A DNA stretch of 8,109 nucleotides from an uncultured Pseudomonadota bacterium (GTDB lineage Bacteria; Pseudomonadota; Gammaproteobacteria; Burkholderiales; SG8-39): the NCBI GenBank assembly GCA_903895005.1, contig CAITSH010000530.1:1-8109 (forward strand), written 5' to 3'. Below, in pieces: positions 6,719 through 8,109 of the stretch; position 1 is the stretch's first letter, and each line of letters starts with the position of its first letter. The notes under the pieces are model-generated. The model was not told the origin of the DNA, searched no databases, and saw nothing but the letters and a program-made list of their open reading frames with translations. Both the position numbers and the translations under genes were made by a program.

Positions 6719-7686
6719 CACTCGCCCTTGATGCCGGCGTCCTTGATGACCTTTTGCCATTTGTCGCTTTCGCGTCGCATGAAGGCGGTGAAGTCGGCGG
6801 CGCTGTGCGGCGCCGGCGGCTCGAAACCGAGCGACACCAAACGCTCCATGACATCTTTTTGTGCCAACGCCTTTTGCATTTCACTGTTGAGCTTTGCCAC
6901 CACGTCCTCCAGCGTCTTGGCCGGCGCGAGCAGGCCGTACCAGGCGATGACCTCGAAGCCGGGTACGCCCGCCTCAGACAGTGTAGGTAGGTCCGGCGCG
7001 AGCGCAGTGCGTTTGGCACCGGTAGATCCGAGTACGCGCAGCTTGCCGGCGCGCGCCTGGCCGACGATGGACGGTTGCGAGAACATGAAGCTGATTTCCC
7101 CGGTCATGACGGCAAGTTCTGCTTGCGGCGCACCCTTGTAGGGAACATGCACGACATCGATGCCGGTGGCGCTTTTGAGCAGCTCAACCGCCAGATGCGG
7201 CGGCGTGCCGATGCCGGCGGTGCCGAAGTTGAGTTTTCCCGGCTGCGCTTTGGCTTGTGCAATGAATTCTGCGACGGTGCGTGCCGCAGAATTGGGGCCG
7301 ACAAAGAGGATCAGAGGCGATGTTGCGCCAAGCGACACCGGTGCGAAGTCGCGGAATGAGTCGTAGGGCAGCTTGTTGTTCAGGTGCGGCGTGATGACCA
7401 TCGCGCCCGAGGCGGAAAATAGCAGGGTGTAGCCGTCAGCCGGCGAACGTGCGACGCCCTCCGTGCCGACCACACCGCCCGCGCCCAGTCGATTCTCGAC
7501 GATGACTGGCTGACCCATGGACTCGGACAGTTTTTGCGCCAGTACGCGCGCGACGATGTCGGTCGGGCCGCCGGCGCCGTTGGGGACGACGATACGTATG
7601 GGTTTGGCAGGATAGGCCTGGGCGATGGAGCCCGACGCCGTGACAAGACAAACAAGCGTTACTAATAGACGCGCGAACCGGTGCAT
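6718..7686 (-). CDS. Bug/TctC-family periplasmic solute receptor, first gene of a pair
   Basis: A 322-residue receptor with a signal peptide over residues 1-23 (hydrophobic L-L-V-T-L-V-C-L-V core, cleavage near S-I-A-Q-A). The mature start is Y-P-A-K-P-I-R-I-V-V-P. Its ligand loop N-G-A-G-G-P-T-D is at 36-43, V-V-G-T-E-G-V-A-R-S at 72-81, D-F-A-P-V-S at 113-118 and H-V-P-Y-K-G at 180-185. It is the promoter-proximal member of a two-gene unit, and its stop overlaps the next start by one base. The ATG at 7686 is chosen over the TTG at 7689, because GGAGG (complement at 7692-7696) lies 5 nt upstream of it. An AT-rich stretch at about 7697-7722 just before the gene may hold the -10 region, but no good -35 is seen. 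No TctA or TctB partner is in the window, so the membrane components must be elsewhere. Confidence 0.92.
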   Translation of the reverse strand: MHRFARLLVTLVCLVTASGSIAQAYPAKPIRIVVPNGAGGPTDIVARVLAQKLSESMGQPVIVENRLGAGGVVGTEGVARSPADGYTLLFSASGAMVITPHLNNKLPYDSFRDFAPVSLGATSPLILFVGPNSAARTVAEFIAQAKAQPGKLNFGTAGIGTPPHLAVELLKSATGIDVVHVPYKGAPQAELAVMTGEISFMFSQPSIVGQARAGKLRVLGSTGAKRTALAPDLPTLSEAGVPGFEVIAWYGLLAPAKTLEDVVAKLNSEMQKALAQKDVMERLVSLGFEPPAPHSAADFTAFMRRESDKWQKVIKDAGIKGE

Positions 7687-7971
7687 CAAAGCCTCCTTTT
7701 TAATTTCTATATTTTTTGAATCCTGTTGTGCACGAACCTTACCCCGCCATGCATCGCTTCGGCAATAGGGAGAGACCGCGGGCAGTCGTCAAGCGTGGGT
7801 AGTGACGAGGGTCTGCGACCCCGGGCCGGGTGATGCTCATAGGGCTTGACGGTGCTCACTCCGATCCGACGGACGTGGAAATGCTGTTCGTGACTGGAGG
7901 GCGGCGGCGGGGCGGTGCCGCCGGGCGTAACGCGCCGGAAATGCCCGCCTGGCGGGGCTTTCCGGGCGATT
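7687..7971. other. Gene-free stretch upstream of the receptor pair, with GC-rich hairpins
   Basis: No supportable gene lies between the receptor start and the insertion sequence. The part next to the receptor (about 7697-7722) is AT-rich, as expected for a promoter. Further right the DNA becomes very GC-rich, with a small hairpin at 7911-7922 (GGCGG-TG-CCGCC). A larger near-palindrome lies at 7937-7963: 13-nt arms, GGAAA pairing with TTTCC and six further pairs inside, with a 2-nt mismatch. The second ends only about 9 bp before the proposed insertion sequence end. Short open frames here have no recognisable motifs. Confidence 0.5.
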
Positions 7972-8109
7972 TGCGAATTAAACCTCGAAGTGCAACATCC
8001 GGGCATTAGAGGAAGGTGAGATGCCCCGGGGTGTACCTTTCTGTTTGCGAAGACGGATAGGAGCATCCCATGCGCTACAAGCATCTCACCTTTGAGCAAC
8101 GCTATCACA
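7972..8109 (+). mobile_element. Left end of an IS30-family insertion sequence (cut by window edge)
   Basis: The element is inferred from the transposase start at 8070 and a candidate left terminal inverted repeat at about 7972-7997. That segment includes GAATTAAACC and CGAAGTGCAACA, which resembles IS30-family ends as I remember them: a G-A-T-T-x-A-A block followed by a G-x-x-C-A-A-C-A block. The distance of about 70 bp between the inner end of the repeat and the start codon is normal for the family. The right end is outside the window, so the repeat cannot be paired, and the exact outer boundary and target duplication are undetermined. A palindrome CCCCGGGG at 8024-8031 lies in the leader. 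Confidence 0.5.
8070..8109 (+). CDS. IS30-family transposase, N-terminal fragment (cut by window edge)
   Basis: Only 13 codons are visible: M-R-Y-K-H-L-T-F-E-Q-R-Y-H. The pattern Y-x-H-L-T-x-x-E-R/Q-R is the familiar beginning of IS30-family transposases, leading into their N-terminal helix-turn-helix that binds the element ends. The DDE catalytic core lies beyond the window. GGAG at 8060-8063 stands 6 nt before the ATG and supports the start. The identification rests on a short motif, so the family is likely but not certain, and whether the full gene is intact cannot be told. Confidence 0.65.
   Translation, partial: MRYKHLTFEQRYH

Noticed and set aside
6095..7141. Long plus-strand open frame across the two minus-strand receptors
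   Set aside because: Antisense shadow crossing two genuine genes; no recognisable protein features.
7832..8011. Short plus-strand open frame starting M-L-I-G-L-D-G before the insertion sequence
   Set aside because: About 58 codons, low-complexity Gly/Arg/Ala content, runs through the hairpin and the terminal repeat; no coding signature.
7707..8108. Minus-strand open frame of 133 codons covering the right-hand spacer
   Set aside because: It runs antisense through the insertion sequence end and transposase start, is rich in Pro/Arg/His as expected from a GC-rich shadow frame, and shows no motif or ribosome binding site.
1..8109. A new defence, retron, CRISPR or phage-type system
   Set aside because: No nuclease, reverse transcriptase, repeat-spacer array, integrase or toxin-antitoxin pair is visible; apart from the insertion sequence edge the genes are metabolic or transport functions.

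Overview
The window reads as a GC-rich betaproteobacterial chromosome segment, most likely Burkholderiales. The main pointer is three separate periplasmic solute receptors of the Bug/TctC family, an expansion typical of that order (established knowledge). They sit beside CoA-thioester catabolism genes. No rRNA, tRNA or CRISPR array was seen.

Layout, left to right. The left edge holds the first 36 codons of a leftward SulP-type anion permease. A roughly 200-bp gap with a hairpin follows, then a small rightward two-helix membrane protein with a zinc ribbon, then a rightward exported alpha/beta hydrolase. This pair converges on a leftward two-gene unit: a thiolase-superfamily protein followed 2 nt later by its DUF35 (zinc ribbon plus OB-fold) partner. 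About 200 bp of divergent regulatory DNA separates that unit from a rightward acyl-CoA dehydrogenase. This spacer contains two perfect tandem 14-bp repeats, a third partial copy and a perfect 16-bp palindrome. The dehydrogenase is split by one apparent single-base deletion. A Bug receptor follows it on the same strand. Two more Bug receptors lie on the minus strand, sharing a 1-nt stop/start overlap and meeting the first one tail to tail with 11 nt between stops. A gene-free stretch then leads to the left end of an IS30-family insertion sequence, whose transposase start is cut by the window edge.

How the genes may work together (inference). The Bug receptors would bind organic acids in the periplasm, though no TctA/TctB membrane partner is present here. 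The dehydrogenase, thiolase-like protein and DUF35 protein would process a CoA thioester of such an acid. The thiolase-like protein lacks both usual thiolase cysteines, so it may catalyse a different C-C bond reaction, as in the Ltp2/DUF35 retro-aldolases of steroid degradation, rather than ordinary thiolysis.

I see no clearly new multi-gene system. The points most worth following are the cysteine-less thiolase/DUF35 pair, the repeat-plus-palindrome operator candidate and the dehydrogenase frameshift.
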